Origin: Planctomycetota bacterium | Lineage (GTDB): Bacteria; Planctomycetota; Phycisphaerae; WQYP01 | DNA: 34,181 bases | Assembly (NCBI GenBank): GCA_021831565.1 | Contig: JAKBMM010000033.1 | Coordinates: 1 to 34,181, forward strand | Direction: 5' to 3' | In this document: positions 14,781 to 23,161 of the stretch, in pieces | Layout: each line of letters begins with the position of its first letter | How positions within the stretch are numbered: the first letter of the stretch is position 1 | Notes under the pieces: generated by a model | Seen by the model: the letters and a program-made list of their open reading frames with translations, nothing else | What the model was told of the DNA's origin: nothing | Databases searched by the model: none | Translations under genes and position numbers: made by a program

Positions 14781-16388
14781 CTATCCTTTTTCCGGCACGG
14801 GACAAACCATCACCTGATTCTCCGTTATTCGGGTGATTTCGACCACTCGCGCCCGGGCGATGAATTCCCCGTCCGCCACCACATCCACCAGTTGCTCGCC
14901 GAAATAGGCCTTGCCGGCGGGGCGCAGATCGGAAGCCGCCCGGCCAATCGCGCCGACGAAAATAATCTGCCGGGCCGCGTCCGGTTCGCGAAAAAGACGG
15001 CTCGAGTCGGGGGCCGTCGCCGGTTGCAGCGCCAGCCGGCGAAGTCCCGGCGTGATGTCCAGATACCGCACCAGCAGCAGAATAATCACCATCGCGCAAG
15101 CCAGCCCGAGAACGATCACCGAAATGCCCGTCTGCAAGGCATGGCCGGCGCCGGACTCTCCCACCGGTACGAACGATCCGATCAACCCGACCAGCACCAG
15201 GAGAAAACCGGGAATCGCCAGCAGTCCCAGTCCGCCGAAATGGACAATATCAATGATGATAAGCAACACCCCCAGAACCACCAAGGCGATTTCCCACCAG
15301 TTGGCCAGGCCGGTAATCATCGGTCCGCCGAACATCAACGCCAGCGCGGCCAGAGCAATCAATGCCGGAGCGATCAGCCCCGGATGGCTCAACTCGATGT
15401 AGCCGCACACGACCATGATAACAAACAGAATAAAACGAACCCCCGGCGCCGTGAGCCAGCGGGCCAACCGTTCCATAAAATCCAGTCGCAGAATGTAAAT
15501 ATGCCGACCGGTAATATTCAAAATTGCCGGAAGGGCGGCGTTGTTGCCGGCCTCGGCCTGGCAAATCCCCATCGGTTTGGCCCGGCGCGGACCAAGAGTT
15601 AAAAGTGTTCCACGGCGTTTGACCCGGCGAACGAAAAACCACGGATGCACCGGAGCCTGGCCCGGGCGGGCCTGTTGCATGCGCACCAGCGCCCGGCGGA
15701 CGGCCGGCGTTACAAAACGAATTTGGCCATTGAGTTTATTCCGTACCTGGTCGATCTGAATCGATCGGTCCACCATGGCCAGCAGAATCGCCGGGGAATA
15801 GCCGTTGGCTCTGGCCGACGCCTGCAGATCGCGCAGCACCGGCGAAGAAGAGACAAGCAGTGGATTCGCCGCCGCCTGTTGCGCCGTCTTTCCCTGGAGT
15901 TCAAACGCCTGGCCATCGCCCAGATGTGCCCGCGGCGCCATCACGATTTGCCGGCACGAGACCGCAACCAGCGCGGCCGGGCCAATGGCCGATTCGGAAA
16001 TGTACGCCACCGTGGGCAGTCCGATATGACGCGTGAAATGGGCGAGGCGCAGCGCCGGAGAGAGCATCCCGCCGATGCTGTTGATGCGATACACAATAAG
16101 CGAGCAGCCGAGCTTGCGCGCCGCAGTTACCCGCCGCCGCACGCTGGTCCACGTGACCTGGTCCACCGGTCCGCGGATGGTAATAATGGCCGCCCGATGG
16201 TGTGGGCGCTTCTGAATCGGCTGCATACCCGCTTGGCCGACCAACAATCCCTGTCCCCGAATTGCACCGCCGAGCGCACAAAAGAAAATCAATGGCAATA
16301 GGAAAACCGCCGCCGGCAGCCGCTTGGCGCAATAGGAACATCGCCGGTGTTTCCAGGATTGATCGGTCGGCCCACGAGAAGCGATCAT
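14781..16388 (-). CDS. NfeD1b-type membrane protein with ClpP-like protease domain (catalytic Ser apparently absent)
   Basis: A 535-residue membrane protein. An N-terminal hydrophobic segment (about 25-45) is followed by a ClpP-class domain (about 66-240), four or five membrane segments (about 335-470) and a C-terminal NfeD OB domain (about 478-533, with GRAASDLRPAGKAYFG). Family members cleave membrane-associated substrates with a Ser-Lys dyad. The glycine-rich oxyanion turn is present (NSIGGMLSPALRL). The block that normally reads about ALSAGALIAL here reads SAIGPAALVAV, which puts Gly136 at the nucleophile position. The protease domain may therefore be inactive or use another residue. The start has AGGAG 9 bases upstream. 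It heads the minus-strand gene train and is followed by a second NfeD protein. Confidence 0.87.
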   Translation of the reverse strand: MIASRGPTDQSWKHRRCSYCAKRLPAAVFLLPLIFFCALGGAIRGQGLLVGQAGMQPIQKRPHHRAAIITIRGPVDQVTWTSVRRRVTAARKLGCSLIVYRINSIGGMLSPALRLAHFTRHIGLPTVAYISESAIGPAALVAVSCRQIVMAPRAHLGDGQAFELQGKTAQQAAANPLLVSSSPVLRDLQASARANGYSPAILLAMVDRSIQIDQVRNKLNGQIRFVTPAVRRALVRMQQARPGQAPVHPWFFVRRVKRRGTLLTLGPRRAKPMGICQAEAGNNAALPAILNITGRHIYILRLDFMERLARWLTAPGVRFILFVIMVVCGYIELSHPGLIAPALIALAALALMFGGPMITGLANWWEIALVVLGVLLIIIDIVHFGGLGLLAIPGFLLVLVGLIGSFVPVGESGAGHALQTGISVIVLGLACAMVIILLLVRYLDITPGLRRLALQPATAPDSSRLFREPDAARQIIFVGAIGRAASDLRPAGKAYFGEQLVDVVADGEFIARARVVEITRITENQVMVCPVPEKG

Positions 16389-16427
16389 GGAAATATTCTC
16401 CTGTTAATTGATTATCATAACAGCCGT

Positions 16428-16456
16428 TTGGCGCAGCGCCTGCTGATCATTATCCT
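16428..16456 (+). promoter_or_regulatory. Possible sigma-70 type promoter for the GH20-pfkB-thpR train
   Basis: TTGGCG (16428-16433) and TATCCT (16451-16456) are separated by 17 bases, and each matches the sigma-70 consensus at four of six positions. The start would lie about 23 bases before the GH20 ATG. The match is moderate. Confidence 0.3.
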
Positions 16457-16485
16457 TGCCCCAACCTGTTCAGGAGAAATACCTT

Positions 16486-18360
16486 ATGCCTCCCCTTCCC
16501 CTGATACCCCCGCCCCGCCGGATCCGCCGGGACGCCGGCCAATGGGTGTTGCCCGCGGTGGGAAGCATCTTCATCGGTTGTGACGACGAACCTGTGACTT
16601 TAGCCGCTCGTTCGCTCCAGCAGTTGTTGGAAAAGGGGACGGGAAAATGGCGACTGAGCCATACTCCACCGACCCGGCGGGAAATCACCCTGCGGTTAGA
16701 CCCCGATGGCGAGCACGAACAAGGTTATAGGATCGACATCCGCCCGGAGGGAGTGATCGCACGCGCCAAAACGGCACAAGGCCTTTTCTACGCCGTTGCG
16801 ACGCTGCGGCAGATCGCCCGCCACTGCCGGCGCACCTGGCCGTGCCTGCGCATCATCGATCAACCCGATTTTTCCCGCCGCGGCTTCTATCACGACGTTT
16901 CCCGCGGCAAAGTGCCGAAGGTGCAAACCATTCTGTGGCTGGTGGATAAACTGGCCGAGCTGAAAATCAACGAGTTTCAGCTTTATATTGAAAACGTGTT
17001 TGAATTCCGCCGCCATCCCGACTTTTATTTCGACACCACTCCACTTACCGCCGCTGAAATTCGCCGGATCGACGCCGCCTGCCGGCAAAGATATATCGAT
17101 TTCGTCCCCTCGCTGAGTTCGTTGGGACATTTCGAGAAGATTCTTCGGTTGCCGCGCTATCGGCATTTGGCGGAAGCCGAACCGGCGGATCTGAAGAAAC
17201 AGGGGATCAAGATTGGAAACGAACTTCCCTGGTCGCTTTGTGTAACCGATCCGAAAGCCAAAAAACTTCTTGCCGACATGTACGATGAATTCCTCCCGAA
17301 TTTTTCCAGCCCGATTTTCAATATCTGCTGCGATGAATCGTATGACCTGGGGCTGGGTCGCAGCCGGACCGCGGCGCGGGAAAAAGGCGCCGGGCGATTG
17401 TATGTCGATTGGGTGAAATATTGCGCCGCCGCAGCGGCCAAACACACCAAGCGCGTGCAGCTTTGGGGCGATATCATTCTGCATCATCCCGAACTCATCG
17501 ACGAATTGCCGCCGGAAGCCACGGTGCTCGAATGGGGTTATGAAGCCGAACACCCCTTCTTGCGGCATGGGGAACTCTTCGGGGCCGCCGGCCGCCCCTT
17601 TTACGTCTGTCCCGGTACGTCATGCTGGAGTTCGCTCGGAGGGCGAACGGCCAACGCCCTGGCCAATATGCGGGTTGCGGCGCGGGCGGGCCTGCAACAC
17701 GGCGCCACCGGATATCTCAACACCGACTGGGGCGATAACGGCCACCAGCAGATGCTGGCGGTGAGCCTTTTACCCATGGCTTTCGGCGCGTCGATCTCCT
17801 GGAATCATCGCCAGCCGCACGATTGGCCATTTCTCAACGCGGCAAGTGAATATATGTTCGATGATCCCGGCGGAAAAATAGCCCGGCTGGCCGCGGATAT
17901 CGGTCTTGTCTACCAGCGCATCAATCGGGATCGGTTGTCCAACAGTTCGCTTGATTTTCATCTTTTCCGCGAGCCGTGGGATCAGACAACCTATCTGACC
18001 CGGGCTCGTCTTAACCAGTTCCCCGGAGAAATCGCCCGGCTGAACCGCTATCTTGCCGTGCTGGAACGGGCGCCTTTCCACAGCCGGTCACAGGCGTTGA
18101 TAGTGGACGAACTTTCATTCACGGTGCGGCTGATCCGGCATACGCTGCGGCGGACAATCCTCCGGGCGCAAGGCGCTCGACTCTCGGACCAGTTTCAATC
18201 GGAAGTTGTTGCGCTCGGGAATGATATCCGCAAACTGAAACGCGAATTCCGGGCGCTATGGCGCATGCGCAACAAGGAATCCCGCCTGGCGGATGTTGTG
18301 GCGCATTTTGATCGGCGGGCGGCGGAATACCGCCTGCTCGTTTATACTCCCGCGTCGTAG
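16486..18360 (+). CDS. Glycoside hydrolase family 20 protein (beta-N-acetylhexosaminidase-like)
   Basis: GH20 enzymes release terminal N-acetylglucosamine or N-acetylgalactosamine by substrate-assisted catalysis using a neighbouring Asp-Glu pair. This 624-residue protein has the zincin-like N-terminal domain (about 1-115, ending in the FYAVATLRQI block). A barrel follows, starting at RRGFYHDVSRGKVP, and contains Asp283-Glu284 in NICCDESYDLG at the expected catalytic spot. The C-terminal 130 residues are mostly helical. There is no signal peptide, so it is probably cytoplasmic and acts on imported oligosaccharides. The ATG at 16486 has AGGAG 9 bases upstream, and a nearby TTG start has no site. 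A PfkB-type kinase follows after 53 bases, which fits intracellular sugar breakdown followed by phosphorylation. The exact substrate is uncertain. Confidence 0.85.
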   Translation: MPPLPLIPPPRRIRRDAGQWVLPAVGSIFIGCDDEPVTLAARSLQQLLEKGTGKWRLSHTPPTRREITLRLDPDGEHEQGYRIDIRPEGVIARAKTAQGLFYAVATLRQIARHCRRTWPCLRIIDQPDFSRRGFYHDVSRGKVPKVQTILWLVDKLAELKINEFQLYIENVFEFRRHPDFYFDTTPLTAAEIRRIDAACRQRYIDFVPSLSSLGHFEKILRLPRYRHLAEAEPADLKKQGIKIGNELPWSLCVTDPKAKKLLADMYDEFLPNFSSPIFNICCDESYDLGLGRSRTAAREKGAGRLYVDWVKYCAAAAAKHTKRVQLWGDIILHHPELIDELPPEATVLEWGYEAEHPFLRHGELFGAAGRPFYVCPGTSCWSSLGGRTANALANMRVAARAGLQHGATGYLNTDWGDNGHQQMLAVSLLPMAFGASISWNHRQPHDWPFLNAASEYMFDDPGGKIARLAADIGLVYQRINRDRLSNSSLDFHLFREPWDQTTYLTRARLNQFPGEIARLNRYLAVLERAPFHSRSQALIVDELSFTVRLIRHTLRRTILRAQGARLSDQFQSEVVALGNDIRKLKREFRALWRMRNKESRLADVVAHFDRRAAEYRLLVYTPAS

Positions 18361-18413
18361 AGATTGAGACCAGCCGGCCCGACCGGCGGATTGTTTTTGG
18401 AGTATATCAACAG

Positions 18414-19337
18414 ATGTCTTTACTGGTTACCGGTTCGATCGGCATCGACAATGTCAGCACGCCGCACGGCGCCGTCCGCGACGTTCTCGGCGGTTCGGCG
18501 GTTTATTTCAGTTGGGCGGCGGCGGCGTTCTGCAAAGTGCGGTTGGTGGCGGTGGTTGGTGAAGATTTTCCTCCACGGTTCCGCCACGCTTTGATCCACC
18601 CCAACATCGACACGCGGGGCCTGGAGCGCCGCGCCGGCAGCAAGACTTTCCGCTGGAGCGGCCGCTACGACGCCACCATGAACGAGGCCACCACCACCGC
18701 CGTGGACCTGAATGTACTGGCGGAAAAAACGCCGAAAGTGCCGGACGCATTCACCGACAGCAAGGTGGTTTTTTTGGCCGCGACACATCCACTGTTACAG
18801 ATGGATCTGCTTTCCCAGGTGAAAAGGCCGAAACTGGTGGTGGCCGACACGCGCGACCTCTGGATTCGCAATTACACCAAGGAACTGCTCCGGAGTCTTA
18901 AAAACGTCGATGGCCTGGTCCTGAATGATCTGGAAGCGCGCCTGCTGACCGGCAAGACGAATCTGGTCGCGGCGCTGGAACAGATTCGCCGGTTGCTCAA
19001 ACCTTCCGGACCGCGCCTGGTGGTATTGAAAAAGGGCGAGCACGGCTGCCTGGCGGCCTTCGGCCAATCATTTTTCCCCATGCCCGCCTTCCCCACCACC
19101 GAAGTGATTGATCCCACCGGCGCCGGCGACAGTTTCGCCGGCGGCCTGTTGGGCTATCTGGCCGGCCGGCCCCGCTGGAATCCAGCGGCGTTCAAACAGG
19201 CGGTGGTGGCGGGAACCATCATGGCCAGCTTTACCATTGAGGCTTTTTCCCTGGCCGGTTTGCGCCGGGCCGATTTCCGCGGCATTGGCCGGCGGGTCAT
19301 GACGTTTCGAAAGATGCTCACGGGGGGCCTGGTGTAA
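18414..19337 (+). CDS. PfkB-family carbohydrate or nucleoside kinase
   Basis: A 307-residue ribokinase-like enzyme that would phosphorylate a sugar, sugar derivative or nucleoside with ATP. The N-terminal motif LLVTGSIGIDNVSTPHG and the GGSAVYFSWAAAAF block form the substrate side. The C-terminal signature DPTGAGDSFAGGLLGYLAG contains the catalytic base Asp239 and the anion hole. VVLKKGEHGCLAAF is the usual preceding strand. GGAG lies 11 bases before the ATG. Placement between a GH20 enzyme and thpR suggests, but does not prove, that the substrate is a sugar released by the hydrolase. Related planctomycete and actinobacterial kinases are often annotated only as PfkB, and I would not go further. 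Confidence 0.9.
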   Translation: MSLLVTGSIGIDNVSTPHGAVRDVLGGSAVYFSWAAAAFCKVRLVAVVGEDFPPRFRHALIHPNIDTRGLERRAGSKTFRWSGRYDATMNEATTTAVDLNVLAEKTPKVPDAFTDSKVVFLAATHPLLQMDLLSQVKRPKLVVADTRDLWIRNYTKELLRSLKNVDGLVLNDLEARLLTGKTNLVAALEQIRRLLKPSGPRLVVLKKGEHGCLAAFGQSFFPMPAFPTTEVIDPTGAGDSFAGGLLGYLAGRPRWNPAAFKQAVVAGTIMASFTIEAFSLAGLRRADFRGIGRRVMTFRKMLTGGLV

Positions 19338-19418
19338 AACCGGAGGCGGCGGCCCGGACCGCGATACCTCGCAACTCCCGCAAGTTCCGACGCGCCGGGA
19401 TTTTCCGAGGACCTTGTC

Positions 19419-20021
19419 ATGCGGCTCTTTGTCGCTCTTGATGTGCGCGGCGATATCGGCGAGCAATTATTTGCCTGGCAGCGGCGGCTCCAGCAGACGC
19501 CCGCCCAGGTTCGCTGGGTCCGCCCCGATCAGTATCACATCACCGTGAAATTCATCGGATTCGCGGAAACGGCGCAACTCGATCCGATATGCCGCCGCCT
19601 GGATCAAGCCGCCGCGCAAGTACCCGCATTTCCCCTGGTGATTCAGGGGTTGTCCCGGCTGGAATCGCGCGGCAAGGTGCGGATCATCATGGCTGAAATT
19701 GGTTCACCCGGCAGGCGCATCACGCGGCTGCACCGTTTGATCGATCAGGAGATGGGCGCGCTGGGATTCGACCTGGACACGCGACCGCTGCGGCCGCACT
19801 TAACGCTCGGCCGCGTGCGGAGCAATCATTCTCTTAACAAACTGCTGCGGCGATTGGAGCATTACAACGCGGACCGGATGGATCCGCTCGGTCCGTGGTG
19901 GATAAGCGAGGCGCTGCTGATGGAAAGCATCCCCTCGCCTGAAGGAACCAGCTATCGCCGCCTGCACCGCGCTCCCCTGCCGCCAGCGGCGCCAAGCGAT
20001 CCGGCCAACCATCATGCATAG
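19419..20021 (+). CDS. thpR: RNA 2',3'-cyclic phosphodiesterase (ThpR / LigT family)
   Basis: A 2H-phosphoesterase that opens 2',3'-cyclic phosphates on RNA ends to 2'-phosphates and in vitro can join tRNA halves. The 200-residue protein begins MRLFVALDV as usual. It carries both catalytic HxTx motifs: His40 in YHITVKFIG and His127 in RPHLTLGRV. The family's WVRPDQYH block precedes the first. About 15 extra proline- and alanine-rich residues end the protein. GAGG precedes the ATG by 8 bases. It lies 81 bases after the kinase gene, so it may be co-transcribed, and it converges with ilvN across a 62-base gap that shows no clear terminator. Confidence 0.93.
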   Translation: MRLFVALDVRGDIGEQLFAWQRRLQQTPAQVRWVRPDQYHITVKFIGFAETAQLDPICRRLDQAAAQVPAFPLVIQGLSRLESRGKVRIIMAEIGSPGRRITRLHRLIDQEMGALGFDLDTRPLRPHLTLGRVRSNHSLNKLLRRLEHYNADRMDPLGPWWISEALLMESIPSPEGTSYRRLHRAPLPPAAPSDPANHHA

Positions 20022-20083
20022 ACCGGTACGTACGGATCGCTATCAATGGCCGCACCCAACGCCGGGCGTCCAGGCGTCGGGCG

Positions 20084-20671
20084 TCAACCCGGCGGCGTGG
20101 CTTCCAGTTCCGCTTGCGTAGGCTGGCGCGGGGCCGCAGACACCGCCTTGCCGGTCGCAGGGCGCGGCTCCTCTCCACCCGCCGAGCGCACGGATTCGGC
20201 GCCCCGGGCCATGGCGATCACGCCCGTTCGGGCCAGTTCCCGAATACCGTAGGGCCGCACCAGTTCGACGAACGCGTCGAGTTTGCCTTCTTCGCCGGAT
20301 ACTTCCACCAGGATCGTATTGTGGCTCACGTCGACGATTCGTCCGCGGAACAGGTCGGCCAGTTCGATGACTTCGCTGCGCGTGCGCGGGGTGGCGCTGA
20401 GTTTTACCAGCATCAGGTCGCGGGACACGAACGGCAAATCCTTGAAGTCGCGCACCTTGACCACCGCAACAATCTTGGCGAGTTGCTTGCGAACCTGGTC
20501 CAGCGTGCGTTCGTCCGCGATGACCACAATGGTCATGCGCGAAAGGTTTGGATCTTCCGTGCGCCCCACCACCAGGGAATCAATATTGAAACCGCGGGCC
20601 GAAAACATTCCCGCCACGTGCGCCAGCACGCCGGGTTCATTCATCACCAAGGCGGTAATCACATGTTTCAT
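20084..20671 (-). CDS. ilvN: Acetolactate synthase small (regulatory) subunit
   Basis: The regulatory partner of IlvB in valine, leucine and isoleucine synthesis; it stimulates the large subunit and usually carries valine feedback inhibition. The 195-residue protein starts with the ACT domain (HVITALVMNEPGVLAHVAGMFSARGFNIDSL, with the GRTED segment). The second domain follows, including SRDLMLVKLSA and the glycine-rich YGIRELARTGVIAMARG end. The last 40 residues (Pro-, Ala- and Glu-rich) extend beyond the usual family length. The ATG has AAGAGG 9 bases upstream. It follows ilvB by 36 bases, a standard ilvBN operon. Some authors name the same gene ilvH. Confidence 0.95.
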   Translation of the reverse strand: MKHVITALVMNEPGVLAHVAGMFSARGFNIDSLVVGRTEDPNLSRMTIVVIADERTLDQVRKQLAKIVAVVKVRDFKDLPFVSRDLMLVKLSATPRTRSEVIELADLFRGRIVDVSHNTILVEVSGEEGKLDAFVELVRPYGIRELARTGVIAMARGAESVRSAGGEEPRPATGKAVSAAPRQPTQAELEATPPG

Positions 20672-20707
20672 GGGCGGAACCTCTTGTTGTTGCGATGGAA
20701 AAACTTA

Positions 20708-22615
20708 TCAGGCCAACGATCCCATTTCACGACCGCTGTTGGGCGGCGTTTCGCCCACCACGCCCATTTCCATCTCGTGGAGTCCTTTGCCGCTGGCCAC
20801 CATCGGATACACGTTTTCATCGGTTTCACAGATAAAATCAACCACGCAGGGGCCGGGGTATTGGACCATTTCCTCCACAATGCGCGGGACATCCTCTTTC
20901 TTGTCACAGCGGACGCCCCGTATGCCGAAACTCGCCGCCAGGGCGGCAAAATCAGGGTTGATCATTTCGGTATGCGAAAAGCGGCCGCCGTAGAAAAGCT
21001 TCTGCCATTGGCGGACCATACCCTGGAAACGGTTGTTGAGAATCGCCACCTTCACCGGCAAATTGTACTGGTGCATGGTGGCCAATTCCATAACCGTCAT
21101 GAGAAGGGATCCATCGCCGTCGATATCGATGACCAACTCGCCCGGTCGGCCCACCTGCGCGCCGATCGCCGCCGGCAGACCGTAGCCCATGGTGCCCAGA
21201 CCGCCGCTGGTGATCATGCTGCGCGGAATGCTCCACCGGATAAACTGGGCCGCCCACATCTGGTGCTGGCCCACACCCGTCGTGAAAATCGCCCGTCCCC
21301 TGGTCAGCTTGTTGATCGCTTCAATGATCGCCTGTGGTTTGGGCAACGGCGAATCATCCTTCCAGGTGAACGGGTAACGGCTCTTCCATTGGTTAATCCG
21401 GTCAAACCATTCCCGCCGCGGTTGATATTCGATGTGCGCCAGCATGTCCTGCAAGCACAGGCGGGCGTCGCCGACCACCGGCACATCCACCCGCACGTTC
21501 TTGCTGATGCTCGATGGGTCTATATCCAGGTGAATAATCTTCGCCTTGGGAGCGAAAAGTTTCAGGTTGCCCGTCACGCGGTCGTCAAAACGAGCGCCCA
21601 AGGCGATCAGGCAGTCCGATTCCTGCACGGCGTAATTCGCGTACGCGCTGCCGTGCATTCCCAGCATGTGCAGGCTCAGCGGACTGTTCTCATCGAACGC
21701 GCCCAGCCCCAGCAACGTGGTCGTGGCTGGAATATTTCCCTTTTCCGCAAGCTGGCGGACTTCCGGCCAAGCCCGGCTGATAATCACTCCGCCGCCCACA
21801 TACAACACCGGCCGCTGAGCGGCGTTGATCATCTCCGCCGCCGCCTTGACCATCCGGCTGTTGCCGCCCTTGTAAATGCGGTAGCCCGGCAGGTTCGGAG
21901 TGTCGTCGATGATTTCCTCCACCCTGGCGGTGCTCACGTCCACCGGCAGATCCACCAGGACCGGTCCCGGCCGGCCGGTCGTGGCGATGATAAACGCCTC
22001 GTTGATGACCCGCGGCAAATCCTTGACGTTTTTGACCAGGTAATTGCGCTTCGTGACCGGCCGCGAGATTCCCGTGACATCCGCCTCCTGGAAAGCGTCG
22101 TTACCGATCACATACGTCCGCACCTGGCCGGAGAAGACGATTATCGGGATCGAATCCATGCAGGCGGTGGCCAGCGGCGTGATGGTATTGGTCGCCCCGG
22201 GTCCGCTGGTGACAATGACTATGCCCGGCTTGCCGGTGGCGCGAGCGTAGCCGTCGGCCATGTGGCCGGCGCCCTGTTCATGCCGCACCAGAATAAAATT
22301 CAGCTTATTCTCGTAAAGCTGGTCGAAAGTCGGCAGGATCGCTCCGCCCGGATAACCAAACGCATCCGTTACGCCGTGCTCATGGAGCATCTGGAGAAGA
22401 ATCTGCGCGCCGGTTAAGCCGATGTAACGATCCGTTCGGCCCGTACGATAGCCCAGCACCGGCAAATGGCCGGCCCTGGTCTGCTCGTCCGCAACGCTGA
22501 TCGGCACAGTTGCCGCCTCTTTTTTCTTGTCGGCCGGTTGGGGAGTTGAACTGGATGGGGAACCGGCGGCGGGCGCAATACCCACCGCCCCCGTGGGAGG
22601 AGGTTTAGTAGACAT
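20708..22615 (-). CDS. ilvB: Acetolactate synthase large (catalytic) subunit
   Basis: A thiamine-diphosphate enzyme that condenses two pyruvates, or pyruvate with 2-ketobutyrate, in the first shared step of branched-chain amino acid synthesis. The 635-residue protein has the catalytic Glu113 in RHEQGAGHMADGYARATGKP, a central FAD-type domain (ALGARFDDRVTGNL) and the TPP motif GDGSLLMTVMELATMHQYNL with a following NN. The first 65 or so residues (STKPPPTGAVGIAPAAG and on) are a proline- and alanine-rich extension before the normal GAQILLQMLHEHGV start of the domain. I chose the second ATG of ATGTTTATG because AAAGG sits 8 bases before it. It precedes ilvN, and a promoter is recognisable about 120 bases upstream. 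Confidence 0.95.
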   Translation of the reverse strand: MSTKPPPTGAVGIAPAAGSPSSSTPQPADKKKEAATVPISVADEQTRAGHLPVLGYRTGRTDRYIGLTGAQILLQMLHEHGVTDAFGYPGGAILPTFDQLYENKLNFILVRHEQGAGHMADGYARATGKPGIVIVTSGPGATNTITPLATACMDSIPIIVFSGQVRTYVIGNDAFQEADVTGISRPVTKRNYLVKNVKDLPRVINEAFIIATTGRPGPVLVDLPVDVSTARVEEIIDDTPNLPGYRIYKGGNSRMVKAAAEMINAAQRPVLYVGGGVIISRAWPEVRQLAEKGNIPATTTLLGLGAFDENSPLSLHMLGMHGSAYANYAVQESDCLIALGARFDDRVTGNLKLFAPKAKIIHLDIDPSSISKNVRVDVPVVGDARLCLQDMLAHIEYQPRREWFDRINQWKSRYPFTWKDDSPLPKPQAIIEAINKLTRGRAIFTTGVGQHQMWAAQFIRWSIPRSMITSGGLGTMGYGLPAAIGAQVGRPGELVIDIDGDGSLLMTVMELATMHQYNLPVKVAILNNRFQGMVRQWQKLFYGGRFSHTEMINPDFAALAASFGIRGVRCDKKEDVPRIVEEMVQYPGPCVVDFICETDENVYPMVASGKGLHEMEMGVVGETPPNSGREMGSLA

Positions 22616-22734
22616 AAACATAACCTTTACAACATCGGCTGCATTGAAACGGTTGGCGGGCGTCCGCGGCAAGCGAATTACACCCGCGCCTTTTCAAGCC
22701 GCCGTTTTCATCCGAAAATCACGAGCCAACCGGC

Positions 22735-22764
22735 ATCATAGCCTGGTACCGCTCGCTGTCGCAA
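22735..22764 (-). promoter_or_regulatory. Sigma-70 type promoter of ilvBN
   Basis: On the minus strand TTGCGA (22764-22759) and TATGAT (22740-22735) are separated by 18 bases. They match the -35 consensus at four of six positions and the -10 consensus at five of six. Transcription would start near 22728, leaving a leader of about 113 bases before ilvB. I see no leader peptide or terminator-antiterminator pair in that leader. Confidence 0.5.
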
Positions 22765-22787
22765 CAATTTATCCGTGTCGGCAGACA

Positions 22788-22931
22788 TCAATCGCCGACA
22801 AGAAGGCGGGGCATATTGCAAAGCATCCGCCGGGCTTCCAGCCTCGCCTGCTTGCGATGCTGGAAAGCGCCCTTGTTAAAACCAATCTTGTGGGAACGAA
22901 CCTTGGCTCCGGACGTGCGGCGATGTGCCAT
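22788..22931 (-). CDS. Small basic protein of 47 residues, function unknown
   Basis: The frame starts at an ATG with GGAGG 6 bases upstream, one of the best ribosome sites in the window, and ends at a TGA at 22790-22788. It encodes 47 residues, about a third of them Lys, Arg or His, including MAHRRTSGAKVRSHKIG and HRKQARLEARRML. It has no membrane segment or cysteine pair. The size, charge and start context resemble small ribosomal or ribosome-associated proteins, but I do not recognise the family. It stands alone on the minus strand upstream of ilvB, whose promoter begins only about 25 bases beyond its stop. Read-through into ilvB is possible because I see no terminator. Confidence 0.55.
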   Translation of the reverse strand: MAHRRTSGAKVRSHKIGFNKGAFQHRKQARLEARRMLCNMPRLLVGD

Positions 22932-23161
22932 GTCTGGCCTCCGTGCAAAGCAAGAACCAGTAGAACACTCTAATTCATGGTAGCATGGTTCATCAGGCAA
23001 AACAAGCGTCGAAATTTCCCAGTCTTCCATTTTTTTTGTTGGGGCCACGACTATAATTCACATCGGCAAGAAGTGTTAACCCGTGGCGACGAATTGTCGT
23101 TGCCGCAAGAGCGGTTATTGCCGAAACATGATAGGCCCCTGATTTTGATAAGGAGTTTGCC
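22932..23161. other. Divergent region between the small basic protein gene and wrbA
   Basis: 230 bases with lower GC content. On the plus strand TATAAT (23052-23057) is a perfect -10 box, but the -35 position is only a T-run, so wrbA may use a weak or factor-dependent promoter starting near 23064. An eight-T run (23031-23037 and flanks) lies just before it without a hairpin. A promoter for the minus-strand small gene should also lie here, but I could not pick one. Confidence 0.35.

Noticed and set aside
20114-22417. 767-codon open frame antisense to ilvBN
   Set aside because: It lies opposite two clear genes. Long antisense frames are common in GC-rich codon usage, and the translation shows no family motif.
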